Source: Leptasterias polaris (Eukaryota; Echinodermata; Asteroidea; Forcipulatida; Asteriidae). Taken from it: a DNA stretch of 64,000 nt. Position numbers and translations under genes: made by a program. The notes beneath the pieces are model-generated. The model did no database searches and was not told the origin of the DNA. It saw nothing but the letters and a program-made list of their open reading frames with translations. Below are positions 21,973-33,482 of this stretch, piece after piece. Numbering within the stretch: the first letter of the stretch is position 1; each line of letters starts with the position of its first letter. The stretch lies in assembly GCA_037783415.1 (NCBI GenBank), contig JAZGTN010000042.1, forward strand, positions 2,968,001 through 3,032,000. The letters are read 5' to 3'.

Positions 21973-22880
21973 ACTGTAGCTATGTTAGGTAGCGTGATAT
22001 TGACATTTCCTATTCTGGCCGCACACAAAAAAGAGGTTTTTCAAATTAATGTTGCTTCGACCTAACATGCTGTCTGAGCTTCAAATTACTCCTGCAGGTC
22101 AATAAAACTCTCTTCTTTCATAATCCTTTTGAAAAAGGCACAACTTTACCTCACTTTTTCACGCATCAAAAAGATTCAGAGCATGGTCACCGACACGACT
22201 ACCGCGAGCGCAGCCATTTTTGAACTTTTTTGGTCACCGTTTTTCAATTAATACCGCCCTCTCATGACTTCTAATCCAAAAATACCGCCATCTATTGATA
22301 GAGAGAGGATTGGAAAGTTTACGGTGCTTTTTTCCCCGTCTCAATCGGTGAAGAAATAAGGTTTTTATGTATTTTTTTACCATTTTGGGCCAAATTTTGA
22401 CAAAATTTCCTGTTTTAAAGGAATGTATACATTCAGCGACGGTTGGGTATGCTGTCAAACCTATATCAGTAAAATCCTTGTCCATTTTTGAGTAAGAAAA
22501 GTTGGGTTTTGTTCCTGCGCGAGGTCGCGCATGCAATTTATGGAGGTTTTAATTAAACCAAGTGATCGGTAAAATCTCATTTTTGAACCTTTGAGTGCGC
22601 GTTAGGGATAGGGCTGATAAGCTTTAGTAGTGTGGGTGGTCTTAATTTAACAATCTCTGTACCTCAGTCGGCGGCCAGAAGAGTACCGCATGTTTGTTGT
22701 CTTTTGGGAGGCATAACTCATTAACGAAAGCACCCATGACAGTGGGGTTTGCACCATTGAATTTCTCATGAGGAGACCTTTAATTTGATGTAAAATTTTA
22801 GTATATTTGAAAAAAAGAAATTTTTACTATAACATACTGAATTTCTGAATAATACTGGACCAAGGTCACGGTGCCTAGTC
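21973..22880. other. No gene seen
   Basis: There is an open frame of 100 codons on the - strand (22234-22536) but it shows no recognisable domain, splice context or codon pattern; I treat it as chance. Confidence 0.4.
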
Positions 22881-22884
22881 TATA

Positions 22885-23121
22885 GCCGGTATGAGTCTAG
22901 TAGTAGTACTACTCTACTACTCTGTAGCAGTACACTCAGGGGTACAGGTCAGGTGCGTAGGGAGGTCTAGACCCAGTAACTAACTGGGGCGCTGTACTTG
23001 TTTTTTTCGAAATTTTGACATCTGCGGTCGTACTACAGCACTAGCCACTACTAACTAGTGTACTACACTGTACTAAGTTCTAGTGTGTAGTGTAGTACCA
23101 CTAGAGTAGACATACTACTAG
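22885..23121. repeat. CTA/GTA-rich low-complexity tract
   Basis: The tract is dense in gtagtagtactacta, ctactactctg and similar self-complementary words that can fold on themselves. The phrase 'gggcgctgtactts' within it (about 22987) recurs at 27007 and 27181. Confidence 0.7.
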
Positions 23122-23129
23122 CTACGTAC

Positions 23130-24454
23130 CGGTCACACTAAAAGTAAAAGCCGACAACTGACGACAACTGCCGACAACAAATTTTAAATGCACTTTCAAA
23201 CAATGTTTAAACAAAAATAAACCGTTTAATATATCGTCGCAGGTTTCACGAAGTGGCGTTTTACTCAAAAGTCATAATTTTCATGAAAATTAGTTTAGTC
23301 ACTTATTTGGACTGCAATTACATTTGTCTTTCGTTATACAAAATCTTAATCCTCAAATATGAATAATTTTGCAAATAAAGTAAACAACTTTTTTATAAAG
23401 TCTAAATAAACTAACGTTTTTCGTTTTCACGAAGTGACAGTTTGCATACGGGCAACGCGCGGTATGTGTGTGTACACGTTTTCACGAAGTGACACTTTGC
23501 ATACGGGCAAGCCCGCATATGGGTATGAGTGCTTACGCGCGTACAAGGCAAGACGACCCTCTGACACTTTTAGTTTCATGAAGTGACAGTTTGCATACGG
23601 GCAACTTGCTCAATGCGCGCTGTGTGTTTATTAGTTTTCACGAAGTGTCCCCTCTGTTTTTCGAACAATTACTCATTAAATATGAATTCATTTTTTAAAA
23701 GTAAGTAATTGGCTAGAACATTAGGGTATCAACTTTCATACACTAGCTTTGGGGGAAATTCCCCGTCACACAAATCCGTCCAAGAACGATATGAAAAGAT
23801 CACCAACTTCAAATGCGATTATTTCTAAACCAAGTTTCACCTCTGTGGGGTCGGTCGCGTCAGTTCGTGAAACCTGCGACGATATGTGTAAGAGTCATAC
23901 TTCTAGAAACTACATGTATAAGGCTCCCCCGTGAGCCTTATAGGGGTCTAACATTTTGAGCCTCCATAACGCTATACGTTTCAAAATGGTCGTTGATAGG
24001 TGAACATTTTATGGTTGTTTGCCAGCAATAACTTCAGTTTCCTTTGTACTACACAGCTAAAACTTTCCCATCAAACTAAATATACATTCAGTATGCATGC
24101 ATTGCCTTTTTGTTGAGTTACATGCAAAAACTTCTTCAAAAAATGAAATTTACCACGATTTGCGCAAAAAATTAAGACTGCGCTGTGTGAACGGAGCCTA
24201 AAGACAGCGTGGTGTACGGTCCAAAAGCAACAAGGCGGACAGTACTTGTCGTTACTAATTCGTGGTAAAAAAAAACTTTTTTACAATTTCAAACAATTCT
24301 TTTTCAACAGATTGAAGGTGATTTGGATACATATGGCTCTTAAACATATATTTAACGGTTTATTTTTGTTCAAACATTGTTGTAAAGTGCATTTAAAATT
24401 TGTTGTCGACAGTTGTCGTCAGGCCTTGGCAGTTGCCGGCTTTTAGTGCGACCC
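23130..24454. mobile_element. Non-autonomous hAT-like element with 8-bp target duplication
   Basis: Flanked by an identical 8-mer, ctacgtac, at 23122-23129 and 24455-24462. The ends are cggtcacactaaaag on the left and, inverted, gggtcgcactaaaag on the right. The inverted repeat continues for about 100 bp (gacaactg..., aaattttaaatgcacttt..., aacaaaaataaaccgt). An 8-bp duplication is the hAT signature. There is no transposase ORF. A second element (23235-23881) sits inside it. Confidence 0.82.
23235..23881. mobile_element. Element nested inside the hAT-like element
   Basis: The ends cgtcgcaggtttcacgaa and ttcgtgaaacctgcgacg are inverted repeats, flanked by atat on both sides. The related partial copy at 24484 lacks this insert: its sequence runs straight from the left flank into 'gtgtaagagtcat'. 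Inside are four to five loosely tandem copies of 'tttcacgaagtgacagtttgcatacgggcaa' type words. Confidence 0.75.
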
Positions 24455-24483
24455 CTACGTACTAGTCTAGTTGGTCTCACGTA

Positions 24484-24620
24484 AAAGCCAACAACTGACG
24501 ACGCCTGACGACAACAAATTTTAAATGAACTTTCAAACAATGTTTGAACAAAAATAAACTGTTAAATACATAGTGTAAGAGTCATATTATGTACTCCTAG
24601 AACTATGAGGTTCGTTCAGC
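24484..24620 (+). mobile_element. Partial second copy of the hAT-like element arm
   Basis: Starts gtaaaagccaacaactgacgac, continues aacaaattttaaatgaacttt and aacaaaaataaactgtt, and runs into gtgtaagagtcat. It matches the left arm at 23144 and the flank of the nested insert at 23886, so it records the pre-insertion state. Confidence 0.75.
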
Positions 24621-24868
24621 TATCGTCTCCATTACCCTCATAGAGTGACATGTACAAAATCCTATTCGAAACTTTTTGCCTTTCACGTTTACATGCCTAC
24701 AGTTCTTTTGTGAAATAAGATATTGCCAAAATTAGGCTCTATATGTTCTCTGTACTCTCATTAAGCGTTGCACGGGTCCAAAAAATCCACTCCGCAAAAA
24801 ATAAATTGCAAAAAATGATAAATTCTCACCGTTTTTCAGAATCCTCGCCTTCCGGTAACAATATGGCC

Positions 24869-25046
24869 GCCGCTGAAATTTTCCTCCTGGTAATGCTGCG
24901 CGCTACGCTGGTAACGATTATCAACGGTTCACGTACAGAACATTGGTTATTGTGGACCAGCATTGCGCCTATGATTGTATACGTGAACCGTTGGTTTTGT
25001 GACCAGCGTAGCGTGCAGCATTACCAGGAGGAAAATTTCAGCGGCC
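24869..25046. mobile_element. Palindromic MITE, ~178 bp
   Basis: The left end gccgctgaaattttcctcc and its continuation tggtaatgctgcgcgctacg are repeated inverted at the right end with one or two mismatches, and 'ggttcacgta' pairs internally. The whole element could fold into one long hairpin. Confidence 0.85.
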
Positions 25047-26818
25047 GGAAGGGCCCTGGAAGCTCTGGCTAGTGTAGATGCTCTCTGGTGGTTTCTGATG
25101 CATTTCTGGTACCTATTTCTCCAGTACAAGTGAACTATTTTGATTTGATTTTTTGCTTTTTGAACTGAAAAAGAGAGGCTTTACAGCAAAAATAGATTGT
25201 AAAGATAAAAGACGTCCACTATTTTTGCTCCGTGATTGCAATTATGATTGAACATTGTAACAAAGAAGACGCAAACAATGACACATGAATCATTTCAAAC
25301 AGGTTATAACAAAGTCTGTTTTATTTTTGTTTTTCAATAAAGACTTACACAGTTAAATGTACATCAACTGATGTACATTAAGTCAATCCTTGGTTTTTGT
25401 GTTGCAACTCACTTAGTCACTGCCTGTTTGACGATGTTTGGATAAACTTAATGAATAATTAAACAAATACGTTTGCCTTCTGAAAAATGTCAAGATGTAA
25501 ATCTCAAACTGTTATTCCCATGATGGTCAATCGTCACTTAGGCAAAATTAGGGCGAAATCCCGATGCATACGAATCAGGGAACGATTTGGTGCCAAATTT
25601 TTGCATAGCAAAACTGCTATGCAATTTTTTTTTTTGCATAGCAATCTTAAACATTTGCATAGCAATCCATAAATTTTGTATAGCAAATTTTAAAATGCTT
25701 AAATATTGCTAAAAATGATGTAACTGTGTGAAACAGGTTCGTTTGTGTGGGTTATAGGCTTAATTTCAGGCCAAGGCTATTTTCAGAATGTCTATAATTA
25801 AAGAATAAGATGTTTGTGAAAGTTTGGATTCCTACAAAATACACACAAGAAAAGATTATTTCCACATTTAAATGGATGTGCTCGGACCATTTTTGATGCG
25901 AGTCCAAAACCTTTGCCTTCTATAATGCACCATGCGGCTGTTGTCTCAAACAACATCAGGGGTTTCCCTTAACTTGTTTTTTCACTCACCGGCCAGACGA
26001 ATCACCAACGTTTTGGGTCGCCTGCAAGTTTTTTTACATGCACACAATTTTCGAAGTGTTAAAAAAACACACACAAAAACAACACATGGAAGTAAAGTTT
26101 GTAAAATTGCGTTTTTGGACGATCTTTTTCCCTAATTTCTGCCCTTAATAATACTGTTTTCATCAACAGCAATTTTCAAGGATTCGTAATTTGAGGATCG
26201 GTTTTATAGAACTTTTTTGCACTGAAATCTTCTTGATTTAAGATCGGTCGACAACGCACATTGGGAAAATTGTGTGGCGACAGCGATGTGTTTATGAGTA
26301 CGAGGTTAAAATTTTGTATGAACTATAACAGGAACGAGGTTAAAATTAGACTCCACCGCGCGTCTTCCGCCCCTGGAAATTCGAGTTGTGTGTTTCCCTC
26401 CTCGCCTTCCTATTATTGTAAGGAACATGGAGGAGAGAGCCAGACTAATAATAATGCATGCCTGTTTTACTGGAAATAAACGATCGCAATCGCGATCGCG
26501 GCCACATTAAATCTAGCAATTATCAAGACTTGTCAAACAATTTTTCTTGTCAAACCGTGTGGGTGTAAAGTTATTTTTATAACTCAACAATTTTGTATCA
26601 CTTTTCACTGAAATTATAAAAATTAGACAACACAGCTTCAACCAACATGACCAAGCGGTGCATCAAAATTTTGCCCGTGTTTTCAGCCCAACTGGCCGTG
26701 CTAACACGGCTTGCACGGCTCGCTAGCTAACACGTTGTCGCTGGGGCAATTGTACGACCGCAGATGGCAAAATTTCGAAAAAACTAGTAGCGCCCCAGTT
26801 ACTGGTTCTAACTCGAAG
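25047..26818. other. No gene seen; 'gcatagcaa' micro-repeats
   Basis: Around 25605-25690 the 9-mer gcatagcaa (and inverted ttgctatgc) occurs five times within 90 bp. At 26484-26502 there is a short palindrome, gcaatcgcgatcgcg. No exon was recognised. Confidence 0.5.
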
Positions 26819-26821
26819 TTA

Positions 26822-26995
26822 AGCCCGGTTCATACTTCCTGCGAATGCGATACGAATTTTGACGTCACAGGGCTGTTTTCAATGCGAATGTTTCGCAGGA
26901 GTTGAGCACAAGTCAACTCTTCCGAATTATTTGTTGCGTATTTGTGACGTAAAAATTGGTATCGCATTCACATTCGCAGGAAGATGAACCGGGCT
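26822..26995. mobile_element. Harbinger-like palindromic MITE with TTA duplication
   Basis: 174 bp, flanked by tta at 26819-26821 and 26996-26998. The TIR agcccggttcat-cttcctgcg extends inward with gaatgcgatac and tgacgtca-like words. A 3-bp TTA/TAA target duplication is typical of PIF/Harbinger elements. A degraded relative is at about 28610-28730. Confidence 0.82.
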
Positions 26996-27474
26996 TTAGA
27001 CCCAGTAACTGGAGCGCTGTACTCCGCCCCAGTTACTGGGTATAACTGCCCATTATCATGATCATGGAGGATCATTCCTCCATGCTGAGCATGCTGATTG
27101 CTGGACTCAAAAACGCTTCATTATTATTTGGCCTCGGACTAGGTCATGTGATGTAGAACAGCCTAACTGTACTTTTGAAAGGGCGCTGTACTCCTTTTTT
27201 CAAAATTTTGACATCGTTGGTCGTACTAGTGCCACATGAATCCATTGTAAGATCCGCCACGCACGGCAGTTTTATATTAATTTTAAAGTCACCAAGCCAC
27301 GAAAAATGCCCCAAAATGACAAAAAGACCCAACAAAATAGCTCAAAAATTGCCAACTGGATTCTCAATGTGTGAGAGATGCAACATCAGACATTTAATTG
27401 TACTCACTCCTTCTGTGAAAGGAGTATTACAAAACACCTTGCCTTGTTTCTTTTTAAATAATTTTGGTTTAAAC

Positions 27475-27572
27475 AATATTGTTTTTACTATTGTGGGATT
27501 TGAACCAACAACATCCGGATTAACATGCTGGTGCTCTCAAACTGAGCTATCTAGCCCTTTGTTGGCGTTCTT
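27475..27572 (-). mobile_element. tRNA-derived SINE fragment, - strand
   Basis: On the - strand it shows gatagctcagttt (box A with a deletion), then gtgctggcatgttaatccgg and ggttcaaatcc (box B). Same family as at 7855. Confidence 0.75.
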
Positions 27573-27687
27573 CCTATAATGTTAACATTTTGTTCGGTGG
27601 TGTCAGTCAGAAGCCATACAACTGTTAGCTACGGTGAAGCCAGGGATCACACTCCAATCAACCTGGGAAGGGGATTCAATTTTTTTT

Positions 27688-27785
27688 TGCTCAGTTGGTA
27701 GAGTGCTGGCATATTCATCCGAAGGTCAATGGTTCAAATCCTGCTCTAGTCACTTTCTCTTTGTTCAACCCCAAATTATGAAAAT
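27688..27785 (+). mobile_element. tRNA-derived SINE fragment, + strand
   Basis: Box A-like gctcagttggtagag, box B ggttcaaatcc and the tttgttcaacccc tail. It faces the copy at 27475 head-on, about 115 bp apart. Confidence 0.78.
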
Positions 27786-27961
27786 AATCTTGCACGGGGT
27801 AATGTTAAAAGGATTTTTAATCTCGAAATGAAGTGGTTGAACAGATACTTCTACTGTGTACATGTACATGTATGTAGTTCAAGAAATCACTAGTTTTAAT
27901 TTTGTGCTTCGTCATGTGATTGATGAGAAATTGATAAACTTTTCATGTTCTTTTATTACAG

Positions 27962-28365
27962 GCCTTTGTGCCCTTTAGGGTTTAACTTGTTCAAGAACCA
28001 ACCATCACCATGACAACCCTTCCCAGATTAACCATACAGAAGACGCCAGTCAATGTTCTTCCATCTTCCCAACCACCAAGCATGGTTCATCGATCCAACT
28101 CCAAGACATTCATTGGAGAAGCCAAAGGATTGTCTAAATCCTGGGATGAGAGGTTACTACAGAGTGCAAATGGAGAGCGACCGTTGCCTCGGTTAAATCC
28201 ACTCAGACCTCCAAAACTCAGTAGAACAATGACTTTAGAAACTACAGACTCTCACTACCAGAATGATTTAAGAAGTCTCTTAATGAAGAGGGAACAGTAC
28301 CATAAGTCTCATAACAAATGGATGAAGCCATTTTATGGCTCCAAGGTGGAGCAAGAGGATTACAG
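27962..28365 (+). CDS. Unknown gene, first coding exon (with 48-nt 5'UTR)
   Basis: Acceptor before 27962, ATG at 28010, donor gtaagc at 28366. 118 codons plus 2 nt. The long open frame ending exactly at a consensus donor is the main support. Confidence 0.78.
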
Positions 28366-31300
28366 GTAAGCTAAAGAATGTACACTCAGTTTGAATTGCA
28401 AACAAATTAGCATGCAGACCAAGAAACCTACATGCGGTGTAACACTACTTGAGAGGTAGAAGGCTGATCACTTTGGCACCTTGCAAACTCATCGCCTTGC
28501 AAATTTGGCACAGTAACATTTCAAACTCAGCACCCAGTCCAAAACCAATGACGGCGGTAAACAAAAAAGAATAGTTCACTGGATGGAGGTGACTTTAAAG
28601 CTAGGTCCATATTTAATGCGAATTGCAAAAGCGAAGGTAATTTCCCTGCGTCTCAGATTGTTGTGTCATGTTATTTGCTTCGTATTTGCTTTCGCGTGCA
28701 GTTTGAACAGGGTTTTAGTTACTGTACCTCCATTATGTACTATCTTTCTATGAGTAAGGTAAAAAGACAATTATTTTGAATAGGTTGAAGTTTAAAGTAC
28801 AAATTACTTTCATGAAAACACTCAAGTGTCATTAGAACTCATACAGAAAGTTCTCGAAATTATTTTTCCGGGGCATTTAGTGCTCTGGACCCTCTGCACA
28901 CCACACGAAGGACCCCGGGCTTGGCACTCGCAACTTCCCTTCTCGGATTGCCATCGCAGGCTCAAGATTCACCATTGTTCAGCAACACTTAAATACATCA
29001 TTCTGAACAGCAATATCCCTTTTATTTTGACTCAAATTTTGTAATTTATGACAACTATTGTTTGCTTTGTCACACTAATGAGTTGTAGAAATGGGCAACA
29101 GCGTAAAATAGTCTGCAGTTGGTACAGTGGGTGCGTTCGATTAGCGTCCCCGGGTCGACCCAGGTCTGACCCCAGTGCGTTTGATTAGCTTTGATGTCAT
29201 TGCTGTGGTGAGACCCAAGTGCCCTGCTTTTGGAGCAGGTTACTTGGGGCTGACCCTGGTTCATGACGTCACGGCGAAAAACTTTCTCAAAGGCCACCAA
29301 TTCAGCGTGACATTTTTAGGAAGTTTGACACACATTTTCGCCACAATTGACACAATTTGTGAGCAATATATTTTTTTTATTCGAAGCCGGGTACCTTTGT
29401 ATCACTGTGGGGTTGTAAAATTGTTTAACGTTGCAGTTTTACCTTGAGAATAATTATTTTACGATGTTTTTGTGAATCCACGAAAAGTATCGGGCGTAAT
29501 GCACAAAATGGAAGTAGTTCCGGTCGGCTGTCCCAAGATGCATCGGTGTGAATGCTGGGGGAAGTTGGCGTTCGATTAGCTCATGTGAGGGGCTCACCCG
29601 GATGAGCACACCGGGGTCGACCCGAACGCACCCACAGATGCTGCATCCAAGTGGCACCCTGTCATAGTAAAATAATAAACACCACTTAGGCCGCTGCACA
29701 TTGTGCTAGTAGTAGGTTAGCACAATTAATATCGCCTTTGTAACCCGTGGAGCACAGGCAGGGGCTCCAAAACATAACCCAAGGTTTATCCTGTCATGTA
29801 ACTCTTTCAAAACAGAAACGTATGGATTTTAATTAACCCATTAGGCCTACCTACTACTTTACTTCACCATTTTAAGTCATTTACTCAGTGAACAGGGCAG
29901 GGAAAAGTCATCCGAATTAATAGTGTCTAAACATCATAAATACAAATTTCGCTGTGATTTTGTTTGTTTGTTACAAGTTTGGTTTATTTGTAGAGGATAA
30001 AAATAGTTTTGAATGATTTACACTTGAATTTGTATTTGCTTAAAGGCCCTGTACACTATTGGTAAGATCGAAAAACACAAATGTTCACAGATTCACACAT
30101 AACTTACATGATTTAAAGTAAGTAATGGTAGAAAGGGTTCCTTAAAATATTTTTGCCTAAAATGCTATTGTTTCTGAGAAATGAGTAAAACAATAGTTTT
30201 TATCGCGCGCGATAATAAACTCGATGTTTGAAAAACAGAAAACACATAAGGTCTCTTTTCACTATTTTCTCGTGACCTCGATGACCAATTGAGCTCAAAT
30301 TTTCACAGGTTTGTTATTTCATGTATGTGGTTGATTACACAAAACATGAACACTGTCTGTGATTATTTTGTCAGCTCTGCCAATCCTGTATAATACCTTT
30401 AAATACTAAGTTAAAGCTTTGATTTTGTAAAAATAACAACATATGTATCAACTGAATTAGAAAACTTGTAATGTGTACGGATTGTGTTAGTGTTTCACAG
30501 AAAGTTGTGCACACAACTTTTCAACTGTACTATAATTTCAAACCAGAACAAAATGTTATCAAAGTAATTGAAATGAATCAAAACACACCTTTGGAAATGC
30601 TATATTACATACAGTTTTTCTGAGCTACATGTTGTTCTTTGGTATTGGTTTACAAACAACCTGCATTGTACAATGCTTGTGCAGTTATTTTGCCACCAGC
30701 TGGGACAGACTATCAGGTGGCCATTAAAAAATGGTGATCAATCATAAAAACACAAATATCACAACATTGATAATCTTACCTTCCTTTTCAGGAAACACAT
30801 TCGAGAAGTTCTGAAAAGTCAGATGTCTGACAGAGATGCAAACTATCGACGCTGTCTTATTGAGCGAATGGAGGAGAGTGATCGAGCTATTGGCTTTGAT
30901 AAGAGATGTTTACAAGATGATCAGACAGCTTTCCAGAACAAATCTACATATCTTCGGCAATTTAGAGATGAGAACAAAAAGGTGAGATTGATGTCATGAT
31001 TTGGGTCTGCAGTCATTAGATGGGACAGAAATTTTGAGGATACATGTAGTTGTTAAATTTTCAAATATCCTTGGTTGTGGCAGTTGACGTGATAACGTGT
31101 CTGGAATGTTCTGTGTGGTATGAGGTCAACAAAGGTTGACAATACACCTGAAAAATTCATTCTTTAGTGCACACCATGCATGCGCTCATGGTGTCGAGCT
31201 TTGTTGACCCTTTACAGAGAGGGTCAAAAGGCACTGGAAACATTGACCAAAGTCACTTTTTACTGAGGCTTATTACGTAATCCCAATTCCTGACTTTCTT

Positions 31301-33356
31301 TGACAAACCAGCCGTCGATTTCACCAAACTCTTCCTAACTTAGGACTAGTCCTAGGCAATGCTAAGAGATAGGACTAGTCTTAAGTTAGGACGAGTTACT
31401 CGTCCTAACTCGAGATAGGATTAATCCTAGCGTTTCGTGAAATCGGCTGCAGGATTACAAGATATCAATAAGTATCAATAAGTAGGCAGCCACAATTGTT
31501 TCTCATTGTTCTTGGCATGAGAGGCAAGTCTGAGATTCCAGCATGGCATGGCCAATCATCAGTAGAGTCAAGGGCCCAATTTCATGGCTCTGCTTAAGCA
31601 CAAAATTTGCTTAAGCACCAAAAAACCTTGCTTAGTAAAACCAGATTACCGGCCAATACTCCACTCGATTGTTATGCTAACTAAACAACAGCTAAATACA
31701 AGTCACGAGCAATGTACATCGCATGGAGTTTTGGCCAATAACACGAGTATAATAAGCAAGCTTTTTTCGTGCTTAAGCAAATTTTGTGCTTAAGCAGCTC
31801 TATGAAATTGGCCCAAGGTGACCAAAGACAAATTTTCTTGACAAAAAAGTAAATCCCAGTGCATATTATGAGTTGTTTCATTTTTGCAAACAATACAATA
31901 CGCAGAAGTATTCTCAAAAGACAATTTGGTCTGTGTATTCCGAAAATTATTCCTGCAATTGGTTCCAGAAAAGTTACATACATGTATTTAGGAAATCCTA
32001 AACCCCAGCGGTTAGGAATCTATATGTTGATATTACTTTATTAGTTGATATTAAAGGAACCCTTTTTGGGGTTTTTTCTAATCAACCATAGAAATATGGA
32101 AAATTTAGATTGATTAATGGCATTGAAATAATCAAGGTGTCAGTTCATTGACATTATCCTGTTTGTGTTTTGACTGGATTACACCTGTGACTAGAAGTAA
32201 AAATTATTGTATCATTTGTGTTTTCATGTTCCACTAGAATTCACTATCTCCTTCAATGTATGTAATCAGGCCATAAAAGCCAAGAACTCCCAGTGCTCTG
32301 ATTAATCATGTAAAAGCTTTAGCGATGAGCACAAAATAACAATACAGCCAATACAATTGAATGAATGGCGTATATATACGCCATCCATATATGGGAAGCA
32401 GTTTCTGTTATTTGTGTATCAACTGTGCCATGGAAATGGACCTGTAAAAATTGCATTTGTAAAAGTAACATTTATTTTATTTTCGGACTAACTACACATG
32501 CGATGGATAAAGCCCCCAAATGAGTGAATTTACACTATTTTTATTTATGTGGGCTTATGTGATGTGCTGTCTTTAGCTTTAGGGAAATAGTCGATATATT
32601 GATTTAATTATATTTCTGATATCCTGATTAATGGAAAAATCATATCAATAACCACTATCATAGAAATACGAGAGAAGACTGGCAAGAAAAAGATTGATGT
32701 GCTTTAATAATTCACATTGTAATCTACACATGTGTTTGTTGATGGAACTAATGAGCTCGAGCTCATATGCCTACTTAAATCACAGGTATCACCATCTTGA
32801 TAAAAGGAGTTGAAATTTTAACACTGTTTGTTTTGTTTCCTGCAGTTAATGGAAATTAAAGAACATCAGTTGAAGACGGTAAGGATTCAAACAAACCAAC
32901 AGGAAGGAGAACTACTGCGATATAATCCCATCAACTGGAGTCAGACACTACGGTAAAAACTGCAACCAACTACATTCATCAAATAATCCCTTTCAATAAT
33001 TGAACATTTTAAACTTTCTGAAAGGTTACTTGGACATAAACTTTAATTTAGACAATAATGAAAAAGACCACATGGATACTTGGTGTTCATCAGCATTAAT
33101 AAAGCATTGAAGATATTATTATTCAGATATTGTGTGGGTGGCTTCATTATGATAATACATGCACTGACATGTAAAATCAATACTCTGCCATTCAATAGCT
33201 TATTAAGTCCTTACTTTCAGAATGATCAGTCATGTATGCATAAGAACACCTGTATTAGTTTACCTGCTTCATGCAAAAATTAAGGCAAATTTGCATGATT
33301 TGATTTGATTTAAAAGAAGACTGTATCTTGTTGGTTTCAGCGGGATTTGTAGTTGA
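27962..33356 (+). CDS. Unrecognised ~222-residue basic/coiled-coil protein (four coding exons)
   Basis: Coding exons are 28010-28365, 30792-30981, 32846-32952 and 33341-33356; 27962-28009 is 5'UTR after an acceptor (ttttattacag). All splice sites are GT-AG and phases chain exactly (2, 0, 2). The start Met sits in a good context (catcaccatga). The N-terminal third is Pro/Ser-rich (MTTLPRLTIQKTP, PLPRLNPLRPPKL). The remainder is highly charged and helical (LMKREQYHKSHNKW, YRKHIREVLKSQMSDRD, CLIERMEESDRAIGFDKR, YLRQFRDENKKLMEIKEH), with a conserved-looking end RYNPINWSQTLR. The style is that of small ciliary or cytoskeletal coiled-coil proteins, but I cannot name it. A poly(A) signal at 33477 supports the end. 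Confidence 0.75.
29127..29635. mobile_element. TIR element, ~509 bp
   Basis: The ends gtgggtgcgttcg and cgaacgcacccac are perfect inverted repeats. Inside each end there is a second complementary pair (gggtcgaccc / gggtcgaccc and ttcgattagc / ttcgattagct). No ORF of note and no clear target duplication. Confidence 0.8.
30042..30405 (+). repeat. Interspersed ~360-bp repeat, copy 1
   Basis: Runs from ggccctgtacactattggta to aatcctgtataatacctttaaa. Nearly identical to 44985-45345, with a diverged inverted copy at 51115-51393. It includes the atcgcgcgcgat palindrome (about 30201). I recognise this family as common in echinoderm genomes. It lies in an intron of the unknown gene. Confidence 0.85.
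30792..30981 (+). CDS. Unknown gene, second coding exon
   Basis: Acceptor ccttttcag and donor gtgaga; it completes the split Arg codon, then 63 codons, phase 0 out. Strongly charged helix. Confidence 0.8.
31309..31450. mobile_element. Palindromic MITE, ~142 bp
   Basis: The ends gccgtcgatttcac and gtgaaatcggc are inverted. The interior has several complementary words around ctaacttaggactagtccta and taggattaatccta. Confidence 0.75.
31572..31814. mobile_element. Palindromic MITE, ~243 bp
   Basis: The left end gggcccaatttcatggctct and the following tgcttaagcacaaaatttgc are repeated inverted at the right end with very few changes. It can fold into one hairpin. Confidence 0.85.
32846..32952 (+). 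CDS. Unknown gene, third coding exon
   Basis: Acceptor tttcctgcag and donor gtaaaa; 35 codons plus 2 nt, ending ...PINWSQTL and the first two bases of an Arg codon. Confidence 0.78.
33341..33356 (+). CDS. Unknown gene, predicted last coding exon (short)
   Basis: Acceptor gttggtttcag. It completes the Arg codon and adds GICS before TGA. It is too short to be certain; if this acceptor is not used, the frame would end elsewhere. Confidence 0.5.
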
Positions 33357-33476
33357 CTCTGCATGTAAAATGCAAGTTTACAGAGGAAATTATTATTAAG
33401 AAACATAACATGAGTTAAGATACAAATGTTTGCAACCACGGGACATGGATTTTGATGGCATGTTGTATTATTTTAT

Positions 33477-33482
33477 AATAAA
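33477..33482 (+). terminator. Poly(A) signal for the unknown + strand gene
   Basis: AATAAA about 120 nt after the predicted stop at 33356. Confidence 0.5.

Noticed and set aside
22234..22536. 100-codon - strand frame
   Set aside because: No domain, no splice context, ordinary intergenic composition.
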